A stretch of 23,504 nt of DNA from a virus. How positions within the stretch are numbered: position 1 is the stretch's first letter; every line of letters starts with the position of its first letter. Shown here in pieces: positions 8,564 to 16,048 of the stretch. Where the stretch lies: the IMG/VR virus record IMGVR_UViG_3300025168_000691, positions 1 to 23,504 of that record. The stretch is one strand, 5' to 3'. The notes beneath the pieces are model-generated. The model was given only the letters and a program-made list of their open reading frames with translations. It had not been told where the DNA came from and did no database searches. The position numbers were made by a program, and so were the translations under genes.

Positions 8564-10480
8564 TTAAAACTCCAATTCTACCATTACACCATTTACTGTT
8601 AAAGGTAATGGTTCTGTTTGTGTTATTGTTACTTCTCCACGTCTATCCCAACCTAACATCCAAAATTCTTTTCTTCCAGTTATTGTAGTAGGTTCTATAG
8701 ACAAATCATCATTAACATTACGTATAAGTAAACTTGTTCCTTTTGCAGATACATCTAAACTTTCATTTAAATCTAAAACTGTGCGAACAACACGTCTATG
8801 TGTACCAGCAGAAGTTCCTCCCTCTACTTGTAATTCAGGAGCCAATGTAGTTATTGTAGGAGTATAATCTAATCCGACTGTTATTGTTTTAAATTTATCA
8901 GGAGATGTTGATAAACTTCCATCAGAACCTACAGTTTTAGATCCTAAACTATAATTACCACTTACTACTTTTACAACAGTATCATCTAAATGATCTAAGC
9001 CAGTCCAAGATGCCGTAGCTGATCCAGATACTAATGTTTCAGAAGCATCTAAAGTTAAACTAGAATCAAATAGTTCTAGTAAATATACAACAGCACCATC
9101 TATAGTTCTTTTAACAATAGCAAAAACTAAACCATTAATAGATATAATATTTTTATATTCTCCATTAGTAGTCCATTTTGACCAGGAAGCTATTTTTTCA
9201 TTACGCATAGCCATATATACAGCTAACGAACCATCACCATTTATTATATAAGCATAACTTTCTTGCCCTTGATCATTTTCAGTTTGAATTTCTAATCCAA
9301 CAGGATTGTCTATTAAATGTCCTGATAACAATGATACTGAAGGTGATAAATATGCTTGTTTAATATCATCATATGTAAATTCTCTTAATGATTTTTTTCC
9401 TTTAGATAAAAACACTATAGCTTCATCAAACTCTTTAGCTTGTAATCTTGATGTTCCATAACGAGTTTGTCTACGAAAAGAAACATTACTAGGAGTTAAT
9501 GGAGCATTAGCACTTGTAGGAGAATACAATTCACTATTATCAGTAAATACTAATAAATGTCTAAATGATAAAACTCCAGTAATTTCAGATACTTGGCTTT
9601 CTAAAATTTGTACTTGTATACTGTCATCATCTGCCGCTTCTCCTGCATCAAAATTAAAATAATCAGAAGTTTTAGATGCAAATATAAAATTAGGTAAATC
9701 TCTTGTTCCTCCAAAAACTAAACGCCCAGAATGGAAACAACATGATCTAGGATAACCTCTTGTAGAACTTATAGCAGGTTCTTGCCAATCGTCTGTTACA
9801 TCAGAATTAGTAAGTGTTTCACGTACAGTACATGCCGCTGTTGTTGCATTAGTAATGCTGTTAACAGTAAATTGTTTAAGACCAATTCTAAAATTTTGTC
9901 CTGCATGAGCAGAAACCCAAAAATTAGAAGAAGATACAACATTTATGTTACCGCTAGTTCCACTAGGATTAAAAGTTAAACTATCGGCTTCAAATTTATG
10001 ATAAGGTTGATGAACTAAATTATCTTTTGTTTTGTACGCAAAATTAGTAACTGTAAATGTTGTAGCTCCAGTACGTAATATTTTTTGTGTTACTAAATCT
10101 GGATGCGTAACAATCATAGTATTTGCTGTTTGTGCTACAATTAAATCTCCAATCATTCCTGAAGTCCAAGGACAGCTATTAACAGTAGCAACTGTTGCAC
10201 CTGTTGTTCCGTTATAAACATTTAATGTTGAAGTTGTAAAAATAAAAAAATATAATTGAGAATCAGAAAATATAAACTGTTCCATTTGATGGGCTGTGCC
10301 AGACAAAGTAGATATATACTTTGTTCCAGGTCTACGTTTTAAACCACCTTGAGCCAATACACGTACATTACGTAATGTTTTAGCACCATTTGCATAAGCA
10401 TGAGTATCTACTCTTGAAGATAATAATGGATCTAATTCTCCTCCTGTAAAATTTGTCCAAAATTGGCGAAGAATTGCCAT
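8564..10480 (-). CDS. Tail tubular protein B (T7 gp12-like nozzle protein)
   Basis: 638 aa. The N-terminus is diagnostic: FTGGELDP at about 11-18, then an RVD...Y.NG.KTLRN motif and GGLKRRPGTKY at about 46-56, all hallmarks of T7-type tail nozzle proteins. The rest is beta-rich, with SCCFHSGRLVFGGT at about 225 and an SELYSPTS region in the middle, as in other members. This protein forms the hexameric nozzle at the tip of the short tail and with gp11 anchors the fibres. It follows tail tubular A with a 1-nt gap and has a good ribosome site (AAGGAGATAAC before ATG), which is why the first Met was chosen. Confidence 0.95.
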   Translation of the reverse strand: MAILRQFWTNFTGGELDPLLSSRVDTHAYANGAKTLRNVRVLAQGGLKRRPGTKYISTLSGTAHQMEQFIFSDSQLYFFIFTTSTLNVYNGTTGATVATVNSCPWTSGMIGDLIVAQTANTMIVTHPDLVTQKILRTGATTFTVTNFAYKTKDNLVHQPYHKFEADSLTFNPSGTSGNINVVSSSNFWVSAHAGQNFRIGLKQFTVNSITNATTAACTVRETLTNSDVTDDWQEPAISSTRGYPRSCCFHSGRLVFGGTRDLPNFIFASKTSDYFNFDAGEAADDDSIQVQILESQVSEITGVLSFRHLLVFTDNSELYSPTSANAPLTPSNVSFRRQTRYGTSRLQAKEFDEAIVFLSKGKKSLREFTYDDIKQAYLSPSVSLLSGHLIDNPVGLEIQTENDQGQESYAYIINGDGSLAVYMAMRNEKIASWSKWTTNGEYKNIISINGLVFAIVKRTIDGAVVYLLELFDSSLTLDASETLVSGSATASWTGLDHLDDTVVKVVSGNYSLGSKTVGSDGSLSTSPDKFKTITVGLDYTPTITTLAPELQVEGGTSAGTHRRVVRTVLDLNESLDVSAKGTSLLIRNVNDDLSIEPTTITGRKEFWMLGWDRRGEVTITQTEPLPLTVNGVMVELEF

Positions 10481-10481
10481 G

Positions 10482-11072
10482 TTATCTCCTTATATTAGCA
10501 AAACGATTTAACTTAATGTTATTTGTTGTAACAGCTTGGCTATCACGAGTTTTAGCTCTTGAAAATTGTTGTTCTGCTAATTGAGATAAAGTTTGAGCTA
10601 TATCACCTTTACGAATAATAGATAAAGAAAAAGTAGAAGCTAAACGATATACAACATACATAGCAAAATAAGGAGGCCAATCTCCTTCATCAACTCTAAA
10701 TTGATATGTTGCTGTTAAAGTATCTTCTTCACCTACATCTGCATCTAATGTATAAATTTTATCTTCAAAACGATCATACCTAATTGTAGCATCATCATTA
10801 GTAACTGTTTGTATAATTAATGGTTTAACATCTGTAGGTAACTGATAAGCCGCATCCCAAATATCTATTGGAGTATCAGTTAATCTGTTTAATATTTTTT
10901 GTCCTGTAGAAAAATTCCAAGGGTGAGAACTCAAACAATCTGTAACAACAGGTTCGTATAATAAATTTGCAGAAAGAGCTTCATCTGTTTTGTCATCAAA
11001 ACTTGTTAAAGGTTGTAAACCTACTAACACCATAGCTTGTTGAGCAATATCAATTTTAGAAGTTATAGCCAT
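10482..11072 (-). CDS. Tail tubular protein A (T7 gp11-like adaptor protein)
   Basis: 196 aa, the same size as T7 gp11. Characteristic features are the IAQQAMVLVGLQPLTSFDD start, the YEPVVTDCLSSHPWNFS motif at about 39-55, the WDAAYQLPTDV segment near 73, and a C-terminal helix with R.....DSQA. The protein forms the dodecameric ring between portal and nozzle. It is the first gene after the strong terminator at 11086-11119, so it marks the start of the tail module. Its start is close to that hairpin (about 18 nt), so read-through rather than an internal promoter probably supplies the message. Confidence 0.94.
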   Translation of the reverse strand: MAITSKIDIAQQAMVLVGLQPLTSFDDKTDEALSANLLYEPVVTDCLSSHPWNFSTGQKILNRLTDTPIDIWDAAYQLPTDVKPLIIQTVTNDDATIRYDRFEDKIYTLDADVGEEDTLTATYQFRVDEGDWPPYFAMYVVYRLASTFSLSIIRKGDIAQTLSQLAEQQFSRAKTRDSQAVTTNNIKLNRFANIRR

Positions 11073-11085
11073 AGATTATCCTTTT

Positions 11086-11119
11086 AAAAAAAGGGAGAGG
11101 AATAACTCTCTCTCCCTTT
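11086..11119 (-). terminator. Strong intrinsic terminator between capsid group and tail module
   Basis: A perfect 10-bp stem (11090-11099 with 11110-11119, AAAGGGAGAG/CTCTCCCTTT) with a 10-nt loop. Read on the minus strand it is followed by a run of seven T (complement of 11086-11092, partly shared with the stem). It sits between the 89-aa capsid-adjacent gene and tail tubular A. T7 has its terminator T-phi at the same place (after gene 10, before gene 11), where partial termination keeps capsid messages above tail messages. The equivalence of role is inferred. Confidence 0.85.
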
Positions 11120-11129
11120 AATATTATCT

Positions 11130-11399
11130 TTAGTCAGAGTCACTTGTAGCGGCAGATATATTATTTACATCTACTGTAGTTCCGTCATTAGAACTTACAA
11201 CAAATTGACCATAAACTGGAGTTCCAGAGGCCGCTGTTGTTGCAAAGATTACATCACCTGCATTTATTTCTTTTGCATAAGTGTTAAAGTAACCAGCTCC
11301 ATCAATAACTGTAGCCGCATCATCAGATTTATAGTGCCAAATATGAAAACCGTTGCCACTATATGAAACTAAAGAAAAAGTACTTGAAGTAAAAGCCAT
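11130..11399 (-). CDS. Capsid-adjacent small virion protein, possible head decoration protein
   Basis: 89 aa, starting with MAFTSSTFSLVSYSGNGFHIWHY. It is rich in Gly, Ser, Thr, Ala and Val, with no charged helices, so it is probably a small beta-sandwich. It lies 12 nt downstream of the capsid gene and before the terminator, so it is made at capsid-like levels. Proteins with a similar NGF.(I/L)W.Y....A..VI...GYFN...I..GD.I pattern follow the capsid gene in other alphaproteobacterial phages and are usually called hypothetical. A decoration or cement role is inferred from size, composition and position. Confidence 0.6.
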   Translation of the reverse strand: MAFTSSTFSLVSYSGNGFHIWHYKSDDAATVIDGAGYFNTYAKEINAGDVIFATTAASGTPVYGQFVVSSNDGTTVDVNNISAATSDSD

Positions 11400-11411
11400 G
11401 TTATATTCTCC

Positions 11412-12242
11412 TTATTTCTTTAAGTTAGCTTCGATACAACCATTTGCATCAATAAGAGCAGCATTCATTTGCATCTTGTTTAAGATGAAATAACTGTCCT
11501 TATCATTGTGGTAATCAATGTTCGATTGAACATCTGCACCAATGGCATGACCGATAGAGGTTTTGTGATATAGAAAGCATTTACGGCAATCTACTGAAGA
11601 AACTGTTGCAGAATCTAGACCAGAATGTGGAAACCACATAAAGCCTAACCAATTCTTAGCAGTCATTCCTGAAGCAAATGGAAGTTGATCCATTCCAACA
11701 TATTCAGCTCTTGAGAATTGATCAATACTCATAAGTTGTGACCAATTTTCCCAACCTATAGCCGCATAACGTTGTCCATCATCAGGAACATCACTATTAC
11801 CCATAGTTTCCATTACGCCTAATGCCCATGCTAATGTTATTCCATTAGATGTTTCATTAGATGTGCTAGATGTTGTATCTAAAGCATCTTTAATTATGTC
11901 GTCAGTTTTTCTTCCTAAAGCATAAGCACCAGATTCTTGTGCTACAACCATTTCATCATGATTAACACGTAGTTGATCTAAATCATCTACCCATTCACCA
12001 GCAAACCAATCTTCAAGTGTTACGTTGACATTAGTATGCTCAAGATTCATTGGTGGTACAGAACCAGCTCTAGCTTTTTGAGTAGCAGAGCCTTTACCTA
12101 TTTTTTGGAAAGTCGTCTTATTTTTTACGCCATCACGAGATCGAGTTGTGTTTCGAAGTTTTGAACCCATACGCTGATAGGCCATGTGAACTCCAGCTTC
12201 AAACTCTTCAACAAATGATGTGCTAATGGTATTAAAAGCCAT
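11412..12242 (-). CDS. Major capsid protein (Phage_capsid_2-like family)
   Basis: 276 aa. The N-terminus MAFNTISTSFVEEFEAGVHMAYQRMGSKLRNT and the following KATFQK-like (here KTTFQKIGKGSA) and NVTLEDWFAGEWVDDLD stretches are typical of the coat protein family found in many alphaproteobacterial phages and prophages. NHDEMVVAQESGAYALGRK.DD.I and the middle ALGVMETMGN...VP.DGQRYAAIG are also characteristic. The family has an HK97-type fold. It is shorter than T7 gp10A (about 345 aa). It has the strongest ribosome site in the arm (AAGGAGGCTTAA before ATG) and its own upstream gap with the late motif, fitting high expression. The 89-aa gene follows. Confidence 0.92.
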   Translation of the reverse strand: MAFNTISTSFVEEFEAGVHMAYQRMGSKLRNTTRSRDGVKNKTTFQKIGKGSATQKARAGSVPPMNLEHTNVNVTLEDWFAGEWVDDLDQLRVNHDEMVVAQESGAYALGRKTDDIIKDALDTTSSTSNETSNGITLAWALGVMETMGNSDVPDDGQRYAAIGWENWSQLMSIDQFSRAEYVGMDQLPFASGMTAKNWLGFMWFPHSGLDSATVSSVDCRKCFLYHKTSIGHAIGADVQSNIDYHNDKDSYFILNKMQMNAALIDANGCIEANLKK

Positions 12243-12402
12243 TTAAGCCTCCTTGTTAAAATTAAAAAAAGTTTGTTTCTCGGTTAATCCTCAAGCCTAT
12301 CTGAAGTTAATCCATTTCTGGGCTTCTGAATGTTGGCAATTTGGGCCGCTTAACACTTTATATTTGTATTTTTAACTAAGGTTTGGCAATTCACATTGCT
12401 TT
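12243..12402 (-). promoter_or_regulatory. Capsid leader with late-motif copy and repeated TTGCCAA
   Basis: This 160-nt gap is the largest inside the late block. The minus strand has ATGTGAATTGCC at 12387-12396, the same 10-mer as before TerS and the tail fibre. The 9-mer AATTGCCAA occurs twice in the same orientation, 50 nt apart (12383-12391 and 12333-12341), once inside the motif and once without the ATGTG part. The region ends with an excellent ribosome site (AAGGAGG). No open frame of note is seen. The position equals T7 promoter phi10, just before the capsid gene. Promoter or operator function is inferred. Confidence 0.5.
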
Positions 12403-13155
12403 TTAATTTTGCCTTTTTGCTAATTGATCAAATCCAGCTTTAACTTTTTGACGAAACACAGGATCATTTTGTTGAAAATACCTTGGGTCTTTCATCATGT
12501 TTTTAAGATCATCTTTAGTTAAGCTATCTTTTAATTCATTGTTATCTTGTATAGATACAGAAGGTTGACCAGCTAATTCCATAATATTTTCCAAAGATTT
12601 AATTAATGGAGCTGTAATTGCCATTTGTGACAACACTTCATAATTTTCCTGTTCCATATTAGATTTAAACCATTCATTTACACGCTCTACTCTTTTTTCT
12701 CCATATTCACCTAAAGCTTGTATTTCTAATTCTGTATTAGGGCCAGATTGACTAGCCATTTCATGGTATTCTTTTATAAATCCATTAAATTCTTTATCAC
12801 TTAATCCTAATTGATGTGAGCGATCTTTCCACCAATTCAACATAGGGTCATCTTCAGGTATTTCCATACCTAAATCTTCTGATACTTTATAGTCTTGTGG
12901 AACTTCTGGAACATCAGCAAACGCTTCTTCTTGCATTTCTTCTGCCACAGTTTTCTTTAAATCATCTGTACGCTGATAATGTCTTTTTTCTAATTCACCA
13001 TAAGCATGAGATAACTGTTCTGGGTTTTCAAATTTTTGAGGCAACCAATCAGGTCGATCTGCTTGTACTTCTTGAACACTTTCACTTGCTGGTGTTGCAG
13101 GAGCTTCTGATTCTGTTGATGCAACTTCTGTTTCTACTTGAGCTTCTTCATTCAT
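12403..13155 (-). CDS. Capsid scaffolding (assembly) protein, T7 gp9-like
   Basis: 250 aa, highly acidic, with an N-terminal Ala/Glu/Ser/Thr-rich region (residues 1-35) typical of disordered scaffold N-termini. Then comes RPDWLPQKFENPEQLSHAYGELEK (about 33-56), the WLP.KF...E.LA.AY.ELE motif shared by gp9-type scaffold proteins. A charged helical body follows, and the C-terminus (DPVFRQKVKAGFDQLAKR) probably binds coat protein. It lies between portal-linked small genes and capsid, the normal place. The start is supported by AAGGATATAACCC before ATG. Confidence 0.9.
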   Translation of the reverse strand: MNEEAQVETEVASTESEAPATPASESVQEVQADRPDWLPQKFENPEQLSHAYGELEKRHYQRTDDLKKTVAEEMQEEAFADVPEVPQDYKVSEDLGMEIPEDDPMLNWWKDRSHQLGLSDKEFNGFIKEYHEMASQSGPNTELEIQALGEYGEKRVERVNEWFKSNMEQENYEVLSQMAITAPLIKSLENIMELAGQPSVSIQDNNELKDSLTKDDLKNMMKDPRYFQQNDPVFRQKVKAGFDQLAKRQN

Positions 13156-13175
13156 GGGTTATATCCTTTTTGGGT

Positions 13176-13397
13176 TTATAGTAATTTTTCTCTTTTAAAA
13201 CCTGCATTTGGTTTTTGTTTTTTAGGTGTAGGCTGTACTGGTCTTTTAGAAGTAGAGTTTTCCATATTTATCATTTTATGAATAGCACCTATTTTTTTTA
13301 CTCTTTTAATGTGCTGTCCTATAGTATCTCCTGGAAAAGCATTACTTGTTCTATTAGATAACGCTATAGTTTTTTTTGCTTTTTTATATAAACTCAT
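13176..13397 (-). CDS. Small basic protein of unknown function, 73 aa
   Basis: Lys/Arg-rich (MSLYKKAKKTIALSN and a C-terminus with PTPKKQKPNAGFKREK), no Cys, no membrane segment. It is the last of five consecutive tiny genes between portal and scaffold. The ATG lies 10 nt after the stop of the 14-aa KP peptide, whose end supplies its ribosome site (TAGGAGATTATTA). No family is recognised. A virion-associated or nucleic-acid-binding role is possible from charge and location, but not shown. Confidence 0.7.
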   Translation of the reverse strand: MSLYKKAKKTIALSNRTSNAFPGDTIGQHIKRVKKIGAIHKMINMENSTSKRPVQPTPKKQKPNAGFKREKLL

Positions 13398-13407
13398 TAA
13401 TAATCTC

Positions 13408-13452
13408 CTAATAAGATGGTTTGGGTTTTGGTTTGGGTTTTGGTTTAGCCAT
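13408..13452 (-). CDS. 14-aa Lys-Pro repeat micro-peptide
   Basis: ATG at 13452 overlaps the stop of the 49-aa gene (TAATG). The peptide is MAKPKPKPKPKPSY, that is five Lys-Pro repeats, then TAG. It is much too short for ordinary gene calling. Support for translation comes from the TAATG junction, identical to the four other junctions of this cluster, and from the ordered KP repeat. An alternative is that the TAATG restart merely carries ribosomes across to the 73-aa gene's ribosome site at 13399-13408. Function unknown. Confidence 0.45.
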   Translation of the reverse strand: MAKPKPKPKPKPSY

Positions 13453-13601
13453 TATTTACCTACCTTTTTTAATGCACTTTTATGTGCTTTTGTAAAACTT
13501 GTTCCTTTGTTCATAGCTAGTTTCATTGCTTTCATATGTTTTGTAGAATGATGAGAAGCATGTTTTCTTAAAGTTGCTTTTTGTTTTAATGTAAATGCCA
13601 T
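13452..13601 (-). CDS. 49-aa very basic His/Lys-rich protein
   Basis: The protein reads MAFTLKQKATLRKHASHHST, then KHMKAMKLAMNKG and SFTKAHKSALKKVGK; it ends in TAA sharing a base with the next ATG. Nearly one residue in three is Lys or His and there is no acidic residue. Proteins with an H..HH..KHM..M...M..G.SFT.AHK.A.KKVG pattern are, from memory, frequent small genes near structural genes in marine phages, with no known role. A DNA-binding or capsid-internal role is a guess from charge. It is coupled to the 87-aa gene upstream by TAATG at 13601. Confidence 0.75.
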   Translation of the reverse strand: MAFTLKQKATLRKHASHHSTKHMKAMKLAMNKGTSFTKAHKSALKKVGK

Positions 13602-13864
13602 TATGATTTTTCCTGTTTTCCTAAAAATAATCGGCGTTTAATAATACCTACAATCCAACGTTGTCCTTCAATATGTTTTAAAGAACTTTCATCTATAGCA
13701 GATCCGTTAATATTGTTTATAGTAATGTTTTCTAAATAACGAAGAAATTCAGATCCGCTATCTGTTTCAAATACTCTAACTGCTGTACCATTAAGTTTGC
13801 TTTCAGCATCTTTTGTATATTGAAATCCATCACAAGAACTAACAGTATTATTTTTAGTTACCAT
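13601..13864 (-). CDS. Hypothetical protein, 87 aa
   Basis: Mixed-charge small protein (MVTKNNTVSSCDGFQYTKDA...) with a central predicted beta stretch (TAVRVFETDSGSEFLRYLENITINNI) and a C-terminus GQRWIVGIIKRRLFLGKQ. No family recognised. It shares its start base with the stop of the 92-aa gene and its stop base with the next start, so it is translationally coupled on both sides within the portal-to-scaffold cluster. Confidence 0.75.
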   Translation of the reverse strand: MVTKNNTVSSCDGFQYTKDAESKLNGTAVRVFETDSGSEFLRYLENITINNINGSAIDESSLKHIEGQRWIVGIIKRRLFLGKQEKS

Positions 13865-14142
13865 TAAGCATCTTTCTTTTTGTGTTTGTTAGCAAAGTTT
13901 CTTGCACTTTCTTTATTTCTAAAACCCCAAGCTCTTAAAGCTAATGCTAAACGACTTGGTTCTCCATTATCTTTTTTCATACCTCCTGCCATGCCACCGA
14001 AACGTGCGGCAAAACTTACTCTACGAGGACCTGTGCCTGTTTTTTGTGGTGACTTTAAATTACCACCATCTTTGTTTTCAAAGTGTTTTCTACCTGCTTC
14101 GTTTAATCCACCTTTAGGATTTTGAAATCTTTTTGCTACCAT
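13864..14142 (-). CDS. Small basic phage protein, DUF6321-like, 92 aa
   Basis: Contains GGLNEAGRKHFENKDGGNLK at about 11-30, then SFAARFGGMAGGMKKDNGEPSRLALALRAWGF in the second half. This fits the small domain with pattern GGLn..Gr..y....GsnLK.P......R..SFcaR..GM.g......k...R...AL..W.c that I recall as DUF6321, present beside portal genes in many marine phages. The function is unknown; Arg/Lys-rich content and location suggest a virion-linked or DNA-contacting role. It is coupled to the portal by TAATG at 14142. Confidence 0.75.
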   Translation of the reverse strand: MVAKRFQNPKGGLNEAGRKHFENKDGGNLKSPQKTGTGPRRVSFAARFGGMAGGMKKDNGEPSRLALALRAWGFRNKESARNFANKHKKKDA

Positions 14143-15773
14143 TATTGTGGCGGCCCTCCTTGGCCTGGTGGTTGTCCACCTTGTGCGCCCTGCGCTTGTT
14201 GCATTACATTTTGTGCTTGTTCTACTTCAGCTTGTAACTCTTCTGGAGTATTTAACAAATCTTCATCAATACCAAATTTAGAAGCTAACCATTTAACAGT
14301 ACGCTCTCTATTCATTAATAACATTGACATTTGTTGTCCAAATGAACCCATTATAGTTTCATTAAAACGACTAAAATCAGATATGTCTTGAAAATCTTGC
14401 GCTCTTAATAATGGACTAGCTGGTACTACACGTATTTGTCTACCATCTATACGAGGTAAATCTAATAAACCCATTTCTGTATATAAGAATACAATACGAT
14501 TAACTAAAGGTTGTAGAAATTCTCTTTGCATACGCCCTGCTACAGCACCCATATCTCTAGCAACTTCTGCTAATCTTTGAGAAACTTCTGTTGCACTCAA
14601 TGGAGTTTTAGCTCCTTCACGATCTAGCTCATCAATAAACAACGCTTTTCTTACATTACGTCTTTGTTCTTCTAATACTAATTGCGCTACATCAAAACGT
14701 GATGGAGAAGTTAAAGGTTCAATCTTACTGCCACTTGCTCTAGGAACAAAAGTGCCAGGTTGTAATATAATGTTTTCAGGATTAAAGACACCATCATCAT
14801 CATACAAATATGCTCCAGCTATTGCCATTTCAGCGTTTTCTAAAATAAGCTTAACTGTTAAATTTAATGTTTTAATGGCTGGCATAGCTTGTAAGATAGG
14901 CCCTCTACCCCAAACTTCAAAACCTGATTTAGACCAACGTGTTGAAATCCAAGGATTACTTCCTGCGCCTAAATATTCTGTTTGATATAAAACTGTTTTA
15001 TGTGTTTCTGATATACATACTTTAATCCAAGAATCTTCAAATGGTTTATCTTTATTAACCATAGTCGCTTCAATAATCTTAATTTTTTTATCAGGATTAC
15101 GTTTTATATCTTCAATTATTAATTTTGTTAATTTAAAATGAGGGTAGGTTTGTTGTAAATCTCTTAATGGTAAATCATTACGCCAATGAAACCAGCAACC
15201 AACTTCATCACCTTTTGCTGACAATAATGCAACATGTGTTGCAGGAACAGCAGTAAATTTTAAATCTCCTACAAAACGCCCAGGCTCACAAATCATATTC
15301 ATTGTGCCTATGCCTAAGTCTTGTAGACCTTCATGTAATTCAGAATTAAAATTACTGTTACGTAATCCTTCATGTATTAGATCTGTTGCATTATCTAATT
15401 CAGCCATTATTTTTTGACTACGAACATTACCAGGATATTCAGGCCCAGGCATTAATCTAAATGCTCTACCATTTGGTGGAAAAAATCCTAGTTGTAATCG
15501 TGATGCAAATCTTGGTACACCAACAACAGCCGTTTCATCATAAATTAAATCTGTACGTTTATCACCATAAGATTGACTTCCTGTATTAGAATCAAAAAAT
15601 CCTTCTCGACCAGGCAATACGTAATCATTAATTTCATCCCAAGTACTTACCCAATTATCCCTACGTGCTTTAGCTTCCTTAAACATTTTCATTGTACTTT
15701 CATACAAAGTGTTTTGTTGAGGATTAGTAGGTGCTTCTGGATTTGGATCAGTACGAGGAAGAATTGATGCCAT
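14142..15773 (-). CDS. Portal protein (T7 gp8-type head-tail connector)
   Basis: 543 aa, the usual size for T7-type connectors (about 535). Typical elements: RRDNWVSTWDEINDYVLPGR near 37-56, RTDLIYDETAVVGVPRFASRLQ near 73-94, then FPP..RAFRLMPG. A central GRGPILQAMPAIKTLN, RR.VRKALFIDEL and TPLSATEVSQRLAE...R.MGAVAGR.Q.EFL.PL (about 375-425) are hallmarks of the family. The last 25 residues form a Gln/Gly/Pro-rich tail. Twelve copies form the DNA entry and exit channel at the capsid vertex and dock the terminase. It overlaps the 85-aa gene and the 92-aa gene by one base each (TAATG). Note the gene order TerS-TerL-portal, unlike T7 where terminase is at the far end. Confidence 0.95.
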   Translation of the reverse strand: MASILPRTDPNPEAPTNPQQNTLYESTMKMFKEAKARRDNWVSTWDEINDYVLPGREGFFDSNTGSQSYGDKRTDLIYDETAVVGVPRFASRLQLGFFPPNGRAFRLMPGPEYPGNVRSQKIMAELDNATDLIHEGLRNSNFNSELHEGLQDLGIGTMNMICEPGRFVGDLKFTAVPATHVALLSAKGDEVGCWFHWRNDLPLRDLQQTYPHFKLTKLIIEDIKRNPDKKIKIIEATMVNKDKPFEDSWIKVCISETHKTVLYQTEYLGAGSNPWISTRWSKSGFEVWGRGPILQAMPAIKTLNLTVKLILENAEMAIAGAYLYDDDGVFNPENIILQPGTFVPRASGSKIEPLTSPSRFDVAQLVLEEQRRNVRKALFIDELDREGAKTPLSATEVSQRLAEVARDMGAVAGRMQREFLQPLVNRIVFLYTEMGLLDLPRIDGRQIRVVPASPLLRAQDFQDISDFSRFNETIMGSFGQQMSMLLMNRERTVKWLASKFGIDEDLLNTPEELQAEVEQAQNVMQQAQGAQGGQPPGQGGPPQ

Positions 15774-16030
15774 TAAACTGCTCCACCTCCACCAAGACTA
15801 CGAGTTTTAGTTTTCTTACCTTGTTTATCTGCGCTTCCAGTAAAACCAGAATAGCTAGAACCTTCTCCCATTAATGAAGAATAGCCATAACGTTGTTTTC
15901 TTTTTTCAGCCGCATCTGCTGCATTTTGATTATCAAGAGCTAATCTTTCAGCACGTTCGCTTTCTAATTGTTTCTGCAAACGTTCTGCGCTATCATCTCT
16001 TTTTGGTTTTGGATTAAATATGCTTCCCAT
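15773..16030 (-). CDS. Hypothetical protein upstream of portal, 85 aa
   Basis: Short charged protein: MGSIFNPKPKRDDSAERLQKQ, then an Ala/Glu/Arg coiled-coil helix (about 14-48) and a Gly/Ser-rich tail ending SLGGGGAV. Similar short proteins with an initial MG..F.PK and a Lys/Glu helix sit just before the portal gene in other podoviruses of marine bacteria; the role is unknown. The ribosome site is AAGGAGCATTCC. It is the first gene after the motif copy at 16097-16105 and is coupled to portal by TAATG. Confidence 0.75.
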   Translation of the reverse strand: MGSIFNPKPKRDDSAERLQKQLESERAERLALDNQNAADAAEKRKQRYGYSSLMGEGSSYSGFTGSADKQGKKTKTRSLGGGGAV

Positions 16031-16048
16031 AGGAATGCTCCTTAATTG

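Noticed and set aside
9525-9534. Another CAATTCAC word inside tail tubular B
   Set aside because: It shares only CAATTCAC with the late motif, lies in coding sequence far from any start codon, and was taken as chance.
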